Shown: positions 7,539-16,257, counted from the first letter of the stretch. The stretch is 36,969 nt of DNA from CAJCIY01 sp036379355 (GCA_036379355.1 DASVGV010000155.1:1-36969); one strand, 5' to 3'. Notes: generated by a model from the sequence alone, not told the origin. Numbers and translations are program-made.

Positions 7539-8654
7539 ATGCCAGGCGTACGACTGCTCGTAGGGACCCACAAGGGCGCGTTCGTGCTGACGAGCGACGA
7601 GGCGCGCCGCGACTGGCAGGTCAGTGACCCGCTGTTCCCCGGCAACGAGGCCTACCACGTGGCCGGCTCGCCGGCCGACCCGAACCGGCTCTACGCCGCC
7701 CCGTCGACCAGCTGGTTCGGCCAGGTGCTCCAGCGCTCCGACGACGGCGGTGCGAGCTGGACGCCGGTCGGCAGCGAGTTCGCGTACGAGGGCGAGACAG
7801 GCACGCACCTCTGGTACGACGGCACGCCGCGCCCCTGGGCGTTCACCCGGGTGTGGCACCTCGAACCGTCGCCGACCGACCCGGACACGGTCTACGCCGG
7901 GGTCGAGGACGCGGCCCTGTTCCGCAGCACCGACGGCGGGCACTCGTGGGCCGAGCTGCCGGCCCTGCGCACCCACCCCACCGCCGGCGACTGGGCGCCC
8001 GGGGCCGGCGGCATGTGCCTGCACACGATCGTGCTCGACCCGCGCGACGAGAACCGGATCTTCGTCGCGATCTCCGCGGCCGGCGCCTTCCGCAGTGACG
8101 ACGGCGCGAAGTCGTGGAAGCCGATCAACCAGGGCCTGCGCTCGGAGGGCATCCCCGACCCGGCGGCCGAGGTGGGCCACTGCGTGCACCGGATCGCGAT
8201 GCACCCGTCGCGGCCGGACACGCTGTTCATGCAGAAGCACTGGGACGTGATGCGCAGCGACGACGCGGGCGAGCACTGGCGGGAGGTCAGCGGCAACCTG
8301 CCCAGCGACTTCGGGTTCCCGATCGCGGTGCACGCGCACGAGCCGGAGACGATCTACGTGGTGCCGATCGAGAGCGACTCGTACCACTACCCGCCAGAGG
8401 GCAAGCTGCGGGTCTACCGCAGCCGCACCGGCGGCGACGAGTGGGAGCCCCTGACGACGGGCCTGCCGCAGCAGGACTGCTATGTCAACGTGCTGCGCGA
8501 CGCGATGGCCGTCGACGGTCTCGACTCCTGCGGCATCTACGTCGGGACGACCGGCGGGCAGGTCTACGGGTCGGCCGACGGCGGCGACACCTGGAACGCC
8601 ATCGCGCGCGACCTGCCGGCAGTCCTGTCGGTCGAGGCGCAGACCCTGCCGTGA
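7539..8654 (+). CDS. Asp-box (BNR) repeat beta-propeller protein
   Basis: A 371-residue protein resembling the exo-alpha-sialidase/VPS10-like propeller families often annotated as glycosyl hydrolase or WD40/YVTN-like. At least six Asp-box repeats are visible (SDDGGASW, STDGGHSW, SDDGAKSW, SDDAGEHW, SRTGGDEW, SADGGDTW), spaced as blades of a propeller. No signal peptide is evident, so it is probably cytoplasmic. Asp-boxes are structural, so enzymatic activity cannot be claimed. A clear AGGAGG lies just upstream of the ATG. The last bases overlap the MoaD-like gene start by 4 (GTGA), implying coupled translation. Role unknown. Confidence 0.85.
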   Translation: MPGVRLLVGTHKGAFVLTSDEARRDWQVSDPLFPGNEAYHVAGSPADPNRLYAAPSTSWFGQVLQRSDDGGASWTPVGSEFAYEGETGTHLWYDGTPRPWAFTRVWHLEPSPTDPDTVYAGVEDAALFRSTDGGHSWAELPALRTHPTAGDWAPGAGGMCLHTIVLDPRDENRIFVAISAAGAFRSDDGAKSWKPINQGLRSEGIPDPAAEVGHCVHRIAMHPSRPDTLFMQKHWDVMRSDDAGEHWREVSGNLPSDFGFPIAVHAHEPETIYVVPIESDSYHYPPEGKLRVYRSRTGGDEWEPLTTGLPQQDCYVNVLRDAMAVDGLDSCGIYVGTTGGQVYGSADGGDTWNAIARDLPAVLSVEAQTLP

Positions 8655-8947
8655 TCCGGGTCGTGCTGCCCGCGCACCTGAAGGCACTCGCGCGCGTCTC
8701 GGGCGAGGTGGCGCTGGACGTGCCGCCCCCGGCGACCGTGGGCGGGGTGCTGGACGCCCTCGAAGGAGCCCTGCCCGTGCTGGCCGGACGCATCCGCGAC
8801 TACGGCGGCGGTCCGCGCCGCGCGTACGTGCGCTTCTACGCCTGCCAGCAGGACCTGTCGCACGAGCCGTACGACACCCGGCTGCCGAACCAGGTCGCGG
8901 ACGGGACCGAGCCGCTGCTCATCGTCGGGGCCATGTCCGGCGGCTGA
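8651..8947 (+). CDS. MoaD/ThiS-family sulfur-carrier-like protein
   Basis: A 98-residue ubiquitin-fold protein beginning at a GTG overlapping the propeller stop. It has VIRVVLPAHLKALARV, the segment TVGGVLDALEGALPVLAGRI and LLIVGAMSGG at the end. The C-terminal Gly-Gly is the adenylation/thiocarboxylation site of MoaD and ThiS. No MoaE, MoeB, ThiG or cysteine desulfurase gene is nearby, so its partner is not known. MoaD-like genes next to propeller genes occur in other actinobacteria by my recollection; the link has no function I can name. A sulfur-delivery role for a neighbouring pathway is speculation. Confidence 0.82.
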   Translation: MIRVVLPAHLKALARVSGEVALDVPPPATVGGVLDALEGALPVLAGRIRDYGGGPRRAYVRFYACQQDLSHEPYDTRLPNQVADGTEPLLIVGAMSGG

Positions 8948-8974
8948 CCGGGACCGGCCGGGCACCACTACTGT
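8944..8974 (+). promoter_or_regulatory. Possible promoter before the reductase/HAD gene
   Basis: A TACTGT hexamer at 8969-8974 fits the actinobacterial -10 pattern TAnnnT. A CTGACC at 8944-8949 resembles a -35, but with a long 19-base spacer. It lies in the 108-base gap before the gene starting at 9056. Weak support; the spacer is outside the ideal range. Confidence 0.25.
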
Positions 8975-9055
8975 GGCCGGGCCAGCAGCGCCGAGATCCG
9001 CGCCGCGGGCTCCGGGGCCGGCCCCGCGACCCGCGGGCGGCCGAGGAGGCCAGCC

Positions 9056-11332
9056 GTGCCGGACGGCACCAGCATCGAGCAGCGCCTGTCGGGCGCGCAC
9101 GTACTACTCACCGGGGTGACCGGGTTCGTCGGCGAGGCGCTGCTGCACCGGCTGCTGTCCGAGCTGCCGGCGACGAGGGTCAGCGTCCTCGTGCGGCGGC
9201 GTGGGTCCACGAGCGGCACCGACCGCGTCCGGACACTGCTGAACAAGTCGATCTTCGAGGCGGTCCGCAGCGACGCGGGCGGCCTCGACGCGCTGCTCGA
9301 CCGCCGCGTGCAGGTGCTGGAGGGTGACCTCGCGCAGGTCCCCGCACTCCCGACCGACCTCGACGCCGTCGTGCACTGCGCCAGCGACGTGTCCTTCGAT
9401 CCGCCCATCGACGGTGCCCTCGCCACGAACGTGGTCGGCACCCGCGCGCTGCTCCAGCGGGTCGCCGAGGTGGGCGACCACGTCCACTACGTGCACATGT
9501 CGACGGCGTACGTCGCCGGCCGGCGGCGCGGGGTCATCCCCGAAGGCCCGCTCGACCACACCGTCGACGTCGACGAGGAGACCGACTGGGGCCTCGCCCA
9601 GGAACCCGTGCTCCAGCAGCGCTCGCGCGAGCCCGAGCTGCTGGCCCGCCTGCAGGCCGAGGCGGACCGGGCACACGGCGCGGCGGGCCCGATGACCACC
9701 GCCGTCGACGTCGAGACACGCCGCAAGGCGTGGGTCCGCGACGAGCTGGTCCGGCTCGGTACGCAGCGGGCGCGCAGCCTCGGCTGGACCGACTGCTACA
9801 CGTTCACCAAGGCCCTGGGCGAGCGGGTCGCAGAGGCGCGCGCCTCCCGCGGGCCCACGACGATCCTGCGGCCCAGCATCATCGAGTCCGCGCTCGAGAC
9901 GCCCCACCCGGGGTGGATCGAGGGCTTCAAGATGGCCGAGCCGATCATCCTGGCGTTCGGCCGCGGCGAGCTGCCCGAGTTCCCGGCCGCTCCCGACGGG
10001 GTCATCGACGTCATCCCCGTCGACCACGTGGTCGCGGCGACCGTCGCGGCGCTCGCCCACCCGCCGGAGGCCGGGCAGGCTGCGTACCTGCACATCTCCT
10101 CGGGTGTCGCGAACCCGCTGCGGTACGGCGTCTTCCACGACGAGGTGCGCCGCTACTTCGACGCCCACCCGTTCGTCCTGGCCGACCGCGGGGCACCGCG
10201 GCTGCCGCCGTTGGACTTCCCCGGCGCCCGGCGGGTCGAGCGGCTGCTGGCGAACGGCGAGCGCGCGCAGCGGCTGGCCGACCGCATCGTGTCGCACGCG
10301 CCGCGCGGCGACCGGGTGCGCGAGGCGGCCCGGTCGCTCGACCGGCAGGGCCGCCGGCTCCAGCAGCTGCGCCGGCTGTTCGACCTGTACGTCGAGTACG
10401 CCCAGGCCGACCTGCGCTTCGACGACGCGCACACCCGGGCGCTGTATGCGTCGCTCGGCGGCGACGACCGGCGGCGGTTCGCGTTCGACCCGCTGGACAT
10501 CGACTGGCGCCACTACATCGCCGAGGTGCACTGCCCGGCCATCACCGCGCCGATCCGCCGGCTCGACGCCGCGCGCCGCGGCCGGACCGCCGCCCCCGGC
10601 CTGTTGCCGGCCACCGCCGTGGACGGCGCCCGCGCGGCGGCGTTCTTCGACTTCGACGGCACCCTGCTGTCCTCGAACGTGATCGAGACCTACCTGTGGT
10701 CGCGCCTGCGCGGAGCCTCCGCAGGAACGCGGGCGGCGGAGGTCGGCCGGGTCCTGGTCCGCCTGCCCGGACTGGTACGCACCGAACGGCACCATCGCGA
10801 CGCGTTCCTGCGGGCCGCGTACCGCCGCTATGCCGGTGCCCGGCTGGCCGACCTGGAGGCGCTGGCCGAGGGGCCGCTCGCCGACCACCTGCTCGGGCGG
10901 CTCGCACCGGACGCCGTCCGCCGGATCCGCGAGCACCGCGCCGCGGGCCAGCCGACGGTGCTGGTCACCGGCGCCATCCGCCCGCTGACGCGGCCGCTGG
11001 CACCGCTGTTCGACCACATCGAGGCCGTGGACCTCGCGGTCGACGAGCGCGGCGTGTGCACCGGCCATCTCGCCGGCACCCCGCTGGTCGGCGAGGCCCG
11101 GGCGACCTGGGTCCAGGCCTGGTCGGCCCAGCACGACGTCGACCTGCAGGCCTCGTTCGCCTACGCGGACTCGTACAACGACCTCGCGCTGCTCGGCGCT
11201 GTCGGGCACCCCGTCGCGGTCCGCCCCGACGTGGCCCTGTCGCGGTACGCGCGCCGCAAGCGCTGGCCCGTCGTCGACTGGCCGAGTCCGGCGACCAGCC
11301 CGCGGCTCCTCGACCCCGTCCGAGGGCGGTGA
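9056..11332 (+). CDS. Fatty acyl-CoA reductase-like domain fused to HAD-IB phosphatase
   Basis: A 758-residue two-domain protein. Residues about 12-390 are an extended SDR of the thioester/acyl-CoA reductase type (NAD_binding_4). They contain LLTGVTGFVGEALLHRLL, the segment VLEGDL, ASDVSFD and the catalytic pair YTFTK (Tyr248, Lys252). This family reduces acyl thioesters to aldehydes or alcohols. Residues about 525-750 are a HAD subfamily IB (SerB-like) hydrolase, with motif I FFDFDGTLL (Asp532, Asp534), motif II VLVTGA and a final YADSYNDLALL; this family acts on phosphomonoesters. A charged helical linker joins them. GTG start with GAGGAGG before it. First gene of a four-gene unit; the dehydrogenase follows with GTGA overlap or a 2-base gap. 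Exact substrate unknown. Confidence 0.88.
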   Translation: MPDGTSIEQRLSGAHVLLTGVTGFVGEALLHRLLSELPATRVSVLVRRRGSTSGTDRVRTLLNKSIFEAVRSDAGGLDALLDRRVQVLEGDLAQVPALPTDLDAVVHCASDVSFDPPIDGALATNVVGTRALLQRVAEVGDHVHYVHMSTAYVAGRRRGVIPEGPLDHTVDVDEETDWGLAQEPVLQQRSREPELLARLQAEADRAHGAAGPMTTAVDVETRRKAWVRDELVRLGTQRARSLGWTDCYTFTKALGERVAEARASRGPTTILRPSIIESALETPHPGWIEGFKMAEPIILAFGRGELPEFPAAPDGVIDVIPVDHVVAATVAALAHPPEAGQAAYLHISSGVANPLRYGVFHDEVRRYFDAHPFVLADRGAPRLPPLDFPGARRVERLLANGERAQRLADRIVSHAPRGDRVREAARSLDRQGRRLQQLRRLFDLYVEYAQADLRFDDAHTRALYASLGGDDRRRFAFDPLDIDWRHYIAEVHCPAITAPIRRLDAARRGRTAAPGLLPATAVDGARAAAFFDFDGTLLSSNVIETYLWSRLRGASAGTRAAEVGRVLVRLPGLVRTERHHRDAFLRAAYRRYAGARLADLEALAEGPLADHLLGRLAPDAVRRIREHRAAGQPTVLVTGAIRPLTRPLAPLFDHIEAVDLAVDERGVCTGHLAGTPLVGEARATWVQAWSAQHDVDLQASFAYADSYNDLALLGAVGHPVAVRPDVALSRYARRKRWPVVDWPSPATSPRLLDPVRGR

Positions 11333-11334
11333 CG

Positions 11335-12537
11335 ATGCGGGCCCTCGAGATGTACCGCTCGGTGCCGAGGACCGTGGCGGCCCGGGCGGTGGGCGGGCGC
11401 GCGGCCGGCCTGGTTTCGGGCTGGGCGCCGCTGCGCCTCACCAGTCGGGACGAGCCGGTGGTGCCGCAGCCCGGCTGGGTACGGCTGCGCAGCAGGCTCG
11501 CTGGAATCTGCGGGTCCGATCTCGGCGCGCTGTCGGGACGCAGCAGCTTCTACTTCTCCGGGCTGGTGTCGATGCCGTTCGTCCCCGGGCACGAGGTGGT
11601 CGCGGACCTGCTCGACGACTGCGAGGGCCTGCCCGCCGGCAGCCGGGTGGTCGTCGATCCTGTCCTCGGCTGCGCGGCCCGCGGCGTCGAGCCGTGCGCC
11701 GCCTGCGCCGCCGGTCACACCAACCGGTGCGCGTCGGTGACCACGGGCCACTTGCGCCCGGGGCTGCAGACCGGCTTCTGCGCCGACACCGGCGGCGGCT
11801 GGGGGCAGGTGCTCGCGGCACACCGGAGCCAGCTGCACGCAGTTCCCGACGACGTCCCCGACGAGCAGGCCGTCCTCACCGAGCCCGTCGCGTGCGCGGT
11901 CCACACCGCCCTCCGCGCGCAGGTGCCCGAGCAGGGACGGGTCCTGGTCAGCGGCGCCGGGACGGTCGGGCTGCTCGCCACACTGGCGCTGCGCGCCCTC
12001 ACGCCCGCCGCCGAGATCGTGGTGGTCGCCAAGCATCCCCGGCAGGCCGAGGCGGCCCGGCGCTGCGGCGCGACCACGGTCGTAGCGCCGGGCGAGGTGC
12101 TGCGGCGCGTGCGCCGCAGCACCGGCGCGTTCGCCGTCCGGCCGGAGTTCGCCGCCCCGTACCTCCTCGGCGGGGTCGACGTCGCGATCGACGCCGTCGG
12201 CAGCCGGCAGTCGCTGCAGACCGCGCTGCGGTCGACCCGCGCGGGCGGCCGGGTGGTGCTCTCGGGCATGCCGGCGTCCGCGGACCTGTCGGCCGCGTGG
12301 TTCCGCGAGCTGGAGATCGTCGGGACGTACGCCTCGGCGCAGCGGGAGGAGGCCGCGGGTGGCCGCGGTGCCTTCGAGCTGGCCGGGGAGCTCGTTCGCG
12401 GCGAGGTGGTCGCCGAGCTCGCCCGTGGCGTGGTGGGCTATCCCCTGGACCGGTTCCACGAGGCGCTCGACCACGCAGCCGGCGCCGGCAGCCTCGGCGC
12501 CGTCAAGGTGGCGTTCGACCTGAGGAGCAGACGGTGA
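11335..12537 (+). CDS. Zinc-dependent medium-chain alcohol dehydrogenase
   Basis: A 400-residue MDR dehydrogenase. Catalytic zinc ligands are seen in GICGSD (Cys59) and PGHEV (His86, Glu87). Four cysteines (113, 121, 124, 132) in the usual structural-zinc lobe suggest a second zinc. The Rossmann motif is SGAGTVGLLATLAL. It oxidises or reduces a secondary or primary alcohol with NAD(P); polyol and threonine dehydrogenase-like enzymes are the nearest in appearance. About 35 extra residues precede the normal N-terminus (MYRSVPRTVAARAVGG). ATG 11335 is used; an in-frame GTG at 11329 overlaps the upstream stop and is equally possible. The LarA-like gene starts 25 bases downstream after a strong ribosome binding site. 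Confidence 0.9.
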   Translation: MRALEMYRSVPRTVAARAVGGRAAGLVSGWAPLRLTSRDEPVVPQPGWVRLRSRLAGICGSDLGALSGRSSFYFSGLVSMPFVPGHEVVADLLDDCEGLPAGSRVVVDPVLGCAARGVEPCAACAAGHTNRCASVTTGHLRPGLQTGFCADTGGGWGQVLAAHRSQLHAVPDDVPDEQAVLTEPVACAVHTALRAQVPEQGRVLVSGAGTVGLLATLALRALTPAAEIVVVAKHPRQAEAARRCGATTVVAPGEVLRRVRRSTGAFAVRPEFAAPYLLGGVDVAIDAVGSRQSLQTALRSTRAGGRVVLSGMPASADLSAAWFRELEIVGTYASAQREEAAGGRGAFELAGELVRGEVVAELARGVVGYPLDRFHEALDHAAGAGSLGAVKVAFDLRSRR

Positions 12538-12562
12538 CGACAGGCGCGAGGAGGAGGCACCG

Positions 12563-14143
12563 ATGAGCCGGCCCGGTCTCGTCCTGGAGGTGGACGAGCG
12601 CACGCCACCGCTCGTGGTGCACGACGGCGAGGGGTTCCGTCTCGAGTCGTTCCCGCTGGGCACCCGGGCGCTGTACCCGCCCGAGTCGCTGCCGGCGCTG
12701 CCCGACCTCGACGCGGCGATCCGGGACGCGCTCCTGCACCCGCTGGACGCCGACCCGCTGCCGTCGAAGCTCCGGCCCGGCATGCGGCTCACCATCGCGT
12801 TCGACGACGTGTCCCTGCCCCTGCCTCCGATGCGGGCGCCGGACGTCCGCCAGCGGGTGATCGAGGCGGTGCTCACGATGGCGGCCGACGCGGGCGTCGA
12901 CGACGTGGCGCTGATCGCGGCCAACGCGCTGCACCGGAGGATGACCGACGCCGAGCTGCGGCACGCCGTCGGGGAGCGGGTCTTCCGGTCGTTCCACCCG
13001 CAGGGGCTCCTGGTCAACCACGACGCCGAGGACCGCGCGAACCTGGTCCACGTCGGAGTGACCGACCGCGGCGAGGACGTCGAGATCAACCGGCGGGCGG
13101 CCGAGTCCGACCTGCTGGTCTACGTGAACATCAACCTCGTCGCCATGGACGGCGGGCACAAGTCCGTGCCGGTCGGTCTCGCCTCGTACAACAGCCTGCG
13201 CCATCACCACAACGCGAAGACGATGGTCGCGTCGCACTCGTTCATGGACCACGAGGCCTCGCACCTGCACCACTCCGCCTGGCGGATGGGCCGGATGCTC
13301 GCCGAGCACCTCGACATCTTCCAGATCGAGACGACGCTGAACCAGGACATCTTCCCGAGCGCGTACGAGTTCCTGCAGAAGCGCGAATGGGAGTGGTCGC
13401 TGCGCGACCAGGCGTCGATGCTGGGACTGCGCCGCGGCCTTGCGCTCGCCCCGGAACGGCTGCGGCACAAGATGTTCCACGACATGCGATCCGCCTACGG
13501 CGTGACCGGTGTCAACGCCGGCGCGGTCGAGCCCGTGCACGAGCGGACCATCGCCGCGGTGCACCGTCAGCAGCTGGTCGAGGTGAACGGCCAGACCGAC
13601 GTGCTGGTGATGGGGGTGCCCTACCTCGGGCCGTACAACGTCGACTCGGTGATGAACCCGATCCTCGCCACCTGCATGGGGCTGGGCTACTTCTTCAACT
13701 CCTACCGCGGGAGCCCGTTGGTCCGCCGAGGTGGCGCGGTGATCCTGTACCACCCCTTGCAGCCGCACTTCCACCAGGTGCACCACCCCAGCTACGTCGA
13801 CTTCTACGAGGAAGTGCTCACCGAGTCGACGGACCCGCTGGTGATCGAGGAGAAGTACGAGCGGCAGTTCGCCACCGACCCCTGGTACATCCACCTGTAC
13901 CGCACGTCCCACGCCTACCACGGCGTGCACCCTTTCTACATGTGGTACTGGGCGGCGCACGGGATGGACCACGTCGGTGACGTGATCTGGGTCGGCGGTG
14001 ACCGGCGGGCAGCGCAGCGGCTGGGCTTCCGGGCTGCGTCGTCGCTCGCCGACGCACTCGAGATGGCCTCGGGCACAGTGGGATCCGACCCGTCCATCAC
14101 GTACCTGCACAATGCGCCGCACCTGCTGGCCGACGTCCGATGA
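12563..14143 (+). CDS. LarA-like protein (lactate racemase superfamily, DUF2088), long form
   Basis: A 526-residue member of the LarA superfamily, whose studied members use a nickel-pincer nucleotide bound to lysine to racemise or epimerise 2-hydroxy acids. Features that match LarA by eye are AFDDVSLPLPP (for the DDxTRP motif, Asp81-82) and NALHRR (His124, for LarA His108). GGHKSVPVG gives Lys200 for the pincer lysine (Lys184) and LRHHHN gives His216 for the nickel ligand (His200). The position of the second catalytic His (LarA His174) appears to be Ile190. It is about 100 residues longer than LarA, with a His/Tyr-rich C-terminal third (HPLQPHFHQVHHP, HPFYMWYWAAHGMDH). GAGGAGGAGG at 12549-12557 marks the start. 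The acyltransferase start overlaps its stop (ATGA). Substrate unknown. Confidence 0.82.
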   Translation: MSRPGLVLEVDERTPPLVVHDGEGFRLESFPLGTRALYPPESLPALPDLDAAIRDALLHPLDADPLPSKLRPGMRLTIAFDDVSLPLPPMRAPDVRQRVIEAVLTMAADAGVDDVALIAANALHRRMTDAELRHAVGERVFRSFHPQGLLVNHDAEDRANLVHVGVTDRGEDVEINRRAAESDLLVYVNINLVAMDGGHKSVPVGLASYNSLRHHHNAKTMVASHSFMDHEASHLHHSAWRMGRMLAEHLDIFQIETTLNQDIFPSAYEFLQKREWEWSLRDQASMLGLRRGLALAPERLRHKMFHDMRSAYGVTGVNAGAVEPVHERTIAAVHRQQLVEVNGQTDVLVMGVPYLGPYNVDSVMNPILATCMGLGYFFNSYRGSPLVRRGGAVILYHPLQPHFHQVHHPSYVDFYEEVLTESTDPLVIEEKYERQFATDPWYIHLYRTSHAYHGVHPFYMWYWAAHGMDHVGDVIWVGGDRRAAQRLGFRAASSLADALEMASGTVGSDPSITYLHNAPHLLADVR

Positions 14144-15060
14144 ACCCTCTTCGCGACGCCGGCGCGGACCTGCGTCAGGCGGCGCGCGGCTGGCGGTGGG
14201 GCCACCGGCCGCTGGTGCCTCGGTCGGCCGAGGCGCAGGTGCCGCCGGCCCCGCCAGCCACCGGGTTCCCGACAGCCTGGTCCCGGACACCCGCCGGCCG
14301 GGCGGCCCGGGAGATCGCCCAGAAGGCCGCGCTCGAACCGGTCTTCCGCTCGCAGGTCCGTACCCGCGTGGAGGGCCTCGACGTGCTCGACGGGCTGGAT
14401 GGTCCGGTCATCTTCGTCGCGAACCACGCCTCGCACCTCGACACGCCGCTGGTGCTGCTGTCGCTGCCCGACGCGTGGCGCCGCCGCACGGCCGTCGCCG
14501 CGGCGGCGGACTACTTCTTCGACACGTGGTGGCGGGCGGTCGGGTCGGCGCTGGTGTTCAACACCTTCCCGCTCGACCGGCGCACCGGCACCGGCGTCTC
14601 GACGCTGACCGGGGTCCTCGCCGACGGGTGGAACGTGCTGGTCTTCCCCGAGGGCACGCGCAGCCTCGACGGGTACGTCGGCCGCTTCCAGCTGGGCGCC
14701 GCGCACCTCGCCGTACGGCACGGGGTGCCGGTGGTGCCGATCGCCCACCGCGGCACCTTCGCGGCGATGCCGCGCGGCGCGTCCTGGCCCGGCCGGGGCC
14801 GGCGGCAGCTCTCGGTGCGGCTGGGTACGCCGTTGCGGCCCGCTCCCGAGGAGTCCCCGCGGGCGTTCGCGCCGCGCGTCCGCGAGGCGGTAGCCGCCCT
14901 GCTGGACGAGGACGCGAGCACGTGGTGGGAGGCGCGTCGCCGCGCCGCCGCCGGCAGGACGCCCGACCCGGCCGGCCCCGACGTGGCCGCGTGGCGCCGG
15001 GTGTGGGCGCAGACCGCCCCGGTCGAGGTGGATCGGCCCCGCAACGCCTGGCAGCGCTGA
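14140..15060 (+). CDS. PlsC-type 1-acyl-glycerol-3-phosphate acyltransferase family protein
   Basis: A 306-residue acyltransferase of the PlsC/LPLAT family, which moves acyl groups from acyl-CoA or acyl-ACP to lysophospholipids or other alcohols. The catalytic motif is NHASHLDTP (the HX4D box), the substrate-binding motif VFPEGTRSLDG and the later motif VPIAHRGTF. About 100 residues precede the catalytic box, and a long C-terminal part (from about 240) carries basic and Ala-rich sequence. The ATG overlaps the LarA-like stop by 4 bases, so coupled translation with that gene is likely. This physical link argues that the LarA-like protein acts on a lipid-related substrate. Ends 3 bases from the convergent larC stop. 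Confidence 0.92.
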   Translation: MNPLRDAGADLRQAARGWRWGHRPLVPRSAEAQVPPAPPATGFPTAWSRTPAGRAAREIAQKAALEPVFRSQVRTRVEGLDVLDGLDGPVIFVANHASHLDTPLVLLSLPDAWRRRTAVAAAADYFFDTWWRAVGSALVFNTFPLDRRTGTGVSTLTGVLADGWNVLVFPEGTRSLDGYVGRFQLGAAHLAVRHGVPVVPIAHRGTFAAMPRGASWPGRGRRQLSVRLGTPLRPAPEESPRAFAPRVREAVAALLDEDASTWWEARRRAAAGRTPDPAGPDVAAWRRVWAQTAPVEVDRPRNAWQR

Positions 15061-15063
15061 CCG

Positions 15064-16257
15064 CTACGGCGGCTCGGCGAGGCGATGGGGCTCCCCTGCC
15101 GCCGATGCAGCGGCCTGGGCTGCCGCGAGGACCACCTTGGCCGGCAGGCCCCTCACAGCCGCGACCCGCTGCACGTCGTCGTACTCCGGGGCGGCGCTGA
15201 CCACCTCGTCACCGAGCCGCGCGACCTTGACGCGGACGGGCTCGCCGTAGACCTCGACGGTCGTGGACTGGCGCGGGAGCGCCCGCTTGGTCACCGGATG
15301 GCGCCGCAGGCCGATCGTGCTGGTCTGGCGAAACATCAGTGCTTCCAGGCGTTCTGCGTGCTCCGGCGGGGCGAGGACCGACAGCGTGTGCGCGGGGCGT
15401 CCCTTCTTCATGACGATCGGCGCGAGCCAGGCGTCGGACGCTCCCGCGGCGAGCAGGTCCGCGAGGACCTGCGGCCACAGGCGCGGGTCGAGGTCGTCGA
15501 CGTTCGCCGCGATCACGACCTCGGTCGACAGCTCCGGTGCGGACGCCGCGCCCACGACCAGGCGCGTGACGTTGGCGTGGCCGTCGGGGTCGCGGTCACC
15601 GGCGCCGGTGCCCACCGCCACCGGGTGCAGGGGCGGCAGCGGTCCGAAGTCGGCGGCGAGGGCGACCATCAGCGCGACGCCGGTCGGGGTGGCGAGCTCG
15701 GCGTCGACCGGACCGCCCGAGGCCGGAGCGCCGCCCGCGCGGAGCAGCTCGAGCACAGCCGGGCCCGGGACCGGGATGGGGCCGTGGGCAGACGTGGCCC
15801 GGCCGCCGCCGAGGGCGATGGGGCTGCACACGACCCGGTCGACCGCGAGCGCGCGCAGCCCGGCGACGACACCGACGACGTCGGCGATCGCGTCGAGGGC
15901 ACCCACCTCGTGGAACCGGACGTCCTCGGCCGACATGCGGTGCACGCGGGCCTCGGCGTCCGCGAGTGCTCGGAAGACCGCCGTTGCCGGCGCGCGCACG
16001 TCCGGATCCGCGCGCTCGAGCAGGGCGAGGACGTCGCCGAGCCGGCGGTGGGTCCGCGACGCCTCGGCGGTGACGACGGCGCGGGTCGCGGCGAGCCCGC
16101 CGCGGACCACCGCTTCCGCGGTGATCGTGAGGCGTTCGGGTAGTCCGAGCGCGTCGATCGCACCCTGTACCGCGGCCGGGTCGGCGCCGGCGTCGAGGCA
16201 GGCGCCGAGCAGCATGTCTCCGCTCACGCCGCCCGACGCGTCGACCCAGCCGATCAT
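15064..16257 (-). CDS. larC: Nickel insertion protein LarC
   Basis: Cyclometallase of NPN cofactor synthesis. It uses CTP to insert nickel into the bis-thiocarboxylated pyridinium mononucleotide made by LarB and LarE. The 397-residue product has the LarC N-terminus (GWVDASGGVSGDMLLGACLDAGADP), THRRLGDVLALLE, VRFHEVGALDAIADVVGV (metal-binding His), PTGVALMVALAADFGP and the C-terminal LarC2 region (MKKGRPAHTLSVL, TSTIGLRRHPVTKRALPR). In Lactobacillus plantarum larC is split by a programmed frameshift; here it is one continuous frame. A strongly His-rich linker seen in some LarC is absent. Its start overlaps the larE stop by 4 bases (ATGA). Last gene of the minus-strand operon. Confidence 0.95.
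   Translation of the reverse strand: MIGWVDASGGVSGDMLLGACLDAGADPAAVQGAIDALGLPERLTITAEAVVRGGLAATRAVVTAEASRTHRRLGDVLALLERADPDVRAPATAVFRALADAEARVHRMSAEDVRFHEVGALDAIADVVGVVAGLRALAVDRVVCSPIALGGGRATSAHGPIPVPGPAVLELLRAGGAPASGGPVDAELATPTGVALMVALAADFGPLPPLHPVAVGTGAGDRDPDGHANVTRLVVGAASAPELSTEVVIAANVDDLDPRLWPQVLADLLAAGASDAWLAPIVMKKGRPAHTLSVLAPPEHAERLEALMFRQTSTIGLRRHPVTKRALPRQSTTVEVYGEPVRVKVARLGDEVVSAAPEYDDVQRVAAVRGLPAKVVLAAAQAAASAAGEPHRLAEPP

Noticed and set aside
9104..11209. Minus-strand 701-codon frame opposite the reductase/HAD gene
   Set aside because: Mirror of the real coding strand; no recognisable domain, while the plus strand has complete SDR and HAD motifs.
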